The position numbers and the translations under genes are program-made. Shown piece by piece: positions 63,250 to 64,000 of a stretch of 64,000 bases of DNA. The notes below the pieces were generated by a model. That model worked only from the letters and a program-made list of their open reading frames with translations, was not told the origin of the DNA and did no database searches. The stretch is taken from positions 381,744 to 445,743 of the forward strand of contig JAEUUC010000009.1 in assembly GCA_016787665.1 (NCBI GenBank), written 5' to 3'. Each line of letters starts with the position of its first letter. The stretch's first letter is position 1. Origin of the DNA: Cyclobacteriaceae bacterium. GTDB taxonomy: Bacteria; Bacteroidota; Bacteroidia; Cytophagales; Cyclobacteriaceae.

Positions 63250-63414
63250 ATGAAAACACGTGAATTTGTAAAAGCTGCCGAAAACCTGAAAATTGAACAG
63301 GAAAAAAGGTATCAGCGAAAAGTAAAGCGAATCCAGGAGGAAAAACAGACCGCGTTACGCGACTTCAAAAAACCAAAAGGCTGGAGTTTGCGGAAGGAAA
63401 CCAAATCGAAGTAA
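63250..63414 (+). CDS. Small basic protein, 54 residues
   Basis: An ATG preceded by a strong GGAGG ribosome site (63241-63245), unusual for Bacteroidota, begins a 54-codon frame. The peptide is very basic and helical: MKTREFVKAAENLKIEQEKR, then VKRIQEEKQTALRDF and PKGWSLRKETKSK. It may bind RNA or ribosomes. It lies 22 bp before the hibernation factor gene, so they are probably co-transcribed. The family is unknown. Confidence 0.7.
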   Translation: MKTREFVKAAENLKIEQEKRYQRKVKRIQEEKQTALRDFKKPKGWSLRKETKSK

Positions 63415-63436
63415 AAACTTAACCATACCCCTACAT

Positions 63437-63730
63437 ATGAAGATGAACATTCAAAGCGTGGGCCTGACCCCACGCGAATCACTGGTTGATTTGTTACAGG
63501 AAAAACTGGACACCCTCGACCGCTTCAGCGACCGGATCATGGAAGCCAAAGTGACGTTAAAAGTTGACAAGGCCGATGACCGCCAGAACAAGATTCTGGA
63601 AGTGCGTTTGGTGGTACCCGGCAATGACATTTTCGTGAAAAAGCAAGGCGCCACATTTGAAGAGTTGGTACCGAAAGTGACGGAAACACTTCAGCGCGAA
63701 GTGAAGGAATGGAAAGAGCGAAAAAGCTAA
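63437..63730 (+). CDS. hpf: Ribosome hibernation promoting factor (HPF/RaiA family, short form)
   Basis: The 97-residue protein has the S30AE fold: MNIQSVGLTPRESLVDLLQE, KLDTLDRFSDRIMEAKVTLK, then a strand IFVKKQGATFEELVPKVTET and a closing helix. It binds the 30S decoding site in stationary phase. It is the short form with no C-terminal extension. The first ATG at 63437 is followed by another two codons on (MKMNIQ). It belongs with the small basic ORF and the partial gene after it. Confidence 0.9.
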   Translation: MKMNIQSVGLTPRESLVDLLQEKLDTLDRFSDRIMEAKVTLKVDKADDRQNKILEVRLVVPGNDIFVKKQGATFEELVPKVTETLQREVKEWKERKS

Positions 63731-63740
63731 ATGACAGGTT

Positions 63741-64000
63741 ATGAACTACCGTAGAATCTCACTTGACGAACTCCGGAAAAGCCATTTCGCACCACACGAT
63801 GTGCTTACCGATCACCTTGAATGCCGCCAGCGCGAACATGATTTGAGATCCGCCATGGCATTCACCAACACGGAGCATGATGAAGTGGGGTTGATTATTG
63901 AACTGGCGAATGGCGAGCAGGTCGAGTATGTATCGGACATGATTGATCTGGAAGAAAGCCTGGTGGAAGTCAAAGGCGGTTATGCGATCCCCATTAAGTC
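63741..64000 (+). CDS. Hypothetical protein, N-terminal part, cut by the window end
   Basis: A frame open to the last base starts at ATG 63741 (MNYRRISLDELRKSHFAPHD) and shows no stop over 86 codons. The visible part is acidic: EHDEVGLIIELANGEQVEYV and a SDMIDLEESLVEVKG stretch. It follows the hibernation factor gene by 10 bp and may share its transcript. I recognise no domain. Confidence 0.6.
   Translation, partial: MNYRRISLDELRKSHFAPHDVLTDHLECRQREHDLRSAMAFTNTEHDEVGLIIELANGEQVEYVSDMIDLEESLVEVKGGYAIPIK

Overview
The window is chromosomal DNA of a Bacteroidota bacterium, most likely a Cytophagales-type soil or freshwater species of fairly high GC for the phylum. The evidence is a SusC/SusD pair, lipoproteins with Bacteroidota-style signals, a Bacteroidota-only promoter (TTTG-N19-TAnnTTTG) before a DksA-like gene, two-repeat FtsX permeases and many phylum-typical DUF families. 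The genus is inference. I see no tRNA, rRNA, CRISPR array, phage or intact insertion sequence. Coding density is high and genes lie in short operons on both strands.

Layout. 1-1.3 kb: an ECF sigma factor, a membrane protein and a SpoU/TrmH RNA methylase with overlapping reading frames. 1.4-9.1 kb: small secreted or membrane proteins, a LytTR regulator, a helical protein with an Asp-rich motif next to a 59-residue ORF bracketed by hairpins, a histidine-kinase-like protein without an ATPase domain, an SDR, and two Crp/Fnr regulators around a DUF418 protein. 9.2-19.5 kb: mutS, a GH3 beta-glucosidase, a serine hydrolase, a Gfo/Idh dehydrogenase, a TPR protein and a PhoD phosphatase. 19.6-22.6 kb: a compact five-gene operon ending in a strong terminator, holding a PrsW-type protease, a BLUF blue-light sensor and a TMEM175-type potassium channel. 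22.6-32.3 kb: porin-YceI, DUF1684, two tandem secreted paralogues, a TonB receptor-PepSY pair, and two broken genes (a frameshifted YdeI and a DUF6544-like gene with an in-frame TAG). 32.4-40 kb: an AAC(3)-I-like acetyltransferase, a penicillin-acylase-type hydrolase, a second ECF operon, intergenic palindromes and an FtsX permease.

41-56 kb is a polysaccharide utilization locus read leftwards: SusC, SusD, a LamG lipoprotein, an internal terminator, two pfam10091/GH144-type glucanases, a GH3 and a GH30. The set points to a beta-glucan (beta-1,2 and/or beta-1,6). Acidic residues after the lipoprotein cysteine suggest that SusD, the LamG protein and the larger glucanase are on the surface, with the other enzymes in the periplasm. 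Directly upstream is an unusual candidate regulator. It has a 7TMR-DISM membrane sensor, a coiled coil and an IS1595-transposase-type zinc ribbon plus HTH-like tail, with no DDE nuclease domain. The gap between it and susC holds a long dyad and mutually exclusive hairpins. I regard this sensor with a transposase-derived DNA-binding module as the most interesting system here. The BLUF/TMEM175 operon is second.

56-64 kb is housekeeping: a pseudouridine synthase with a long disordered tail, scpB, a DksA-like protein with a histone-H1-like tail, a DUF6340-like lipoprotein, a purine nucleoside phosphorylase, a GCS2 ligase-CBS fusion and a hibernation factor. Both window ends cut through genes.
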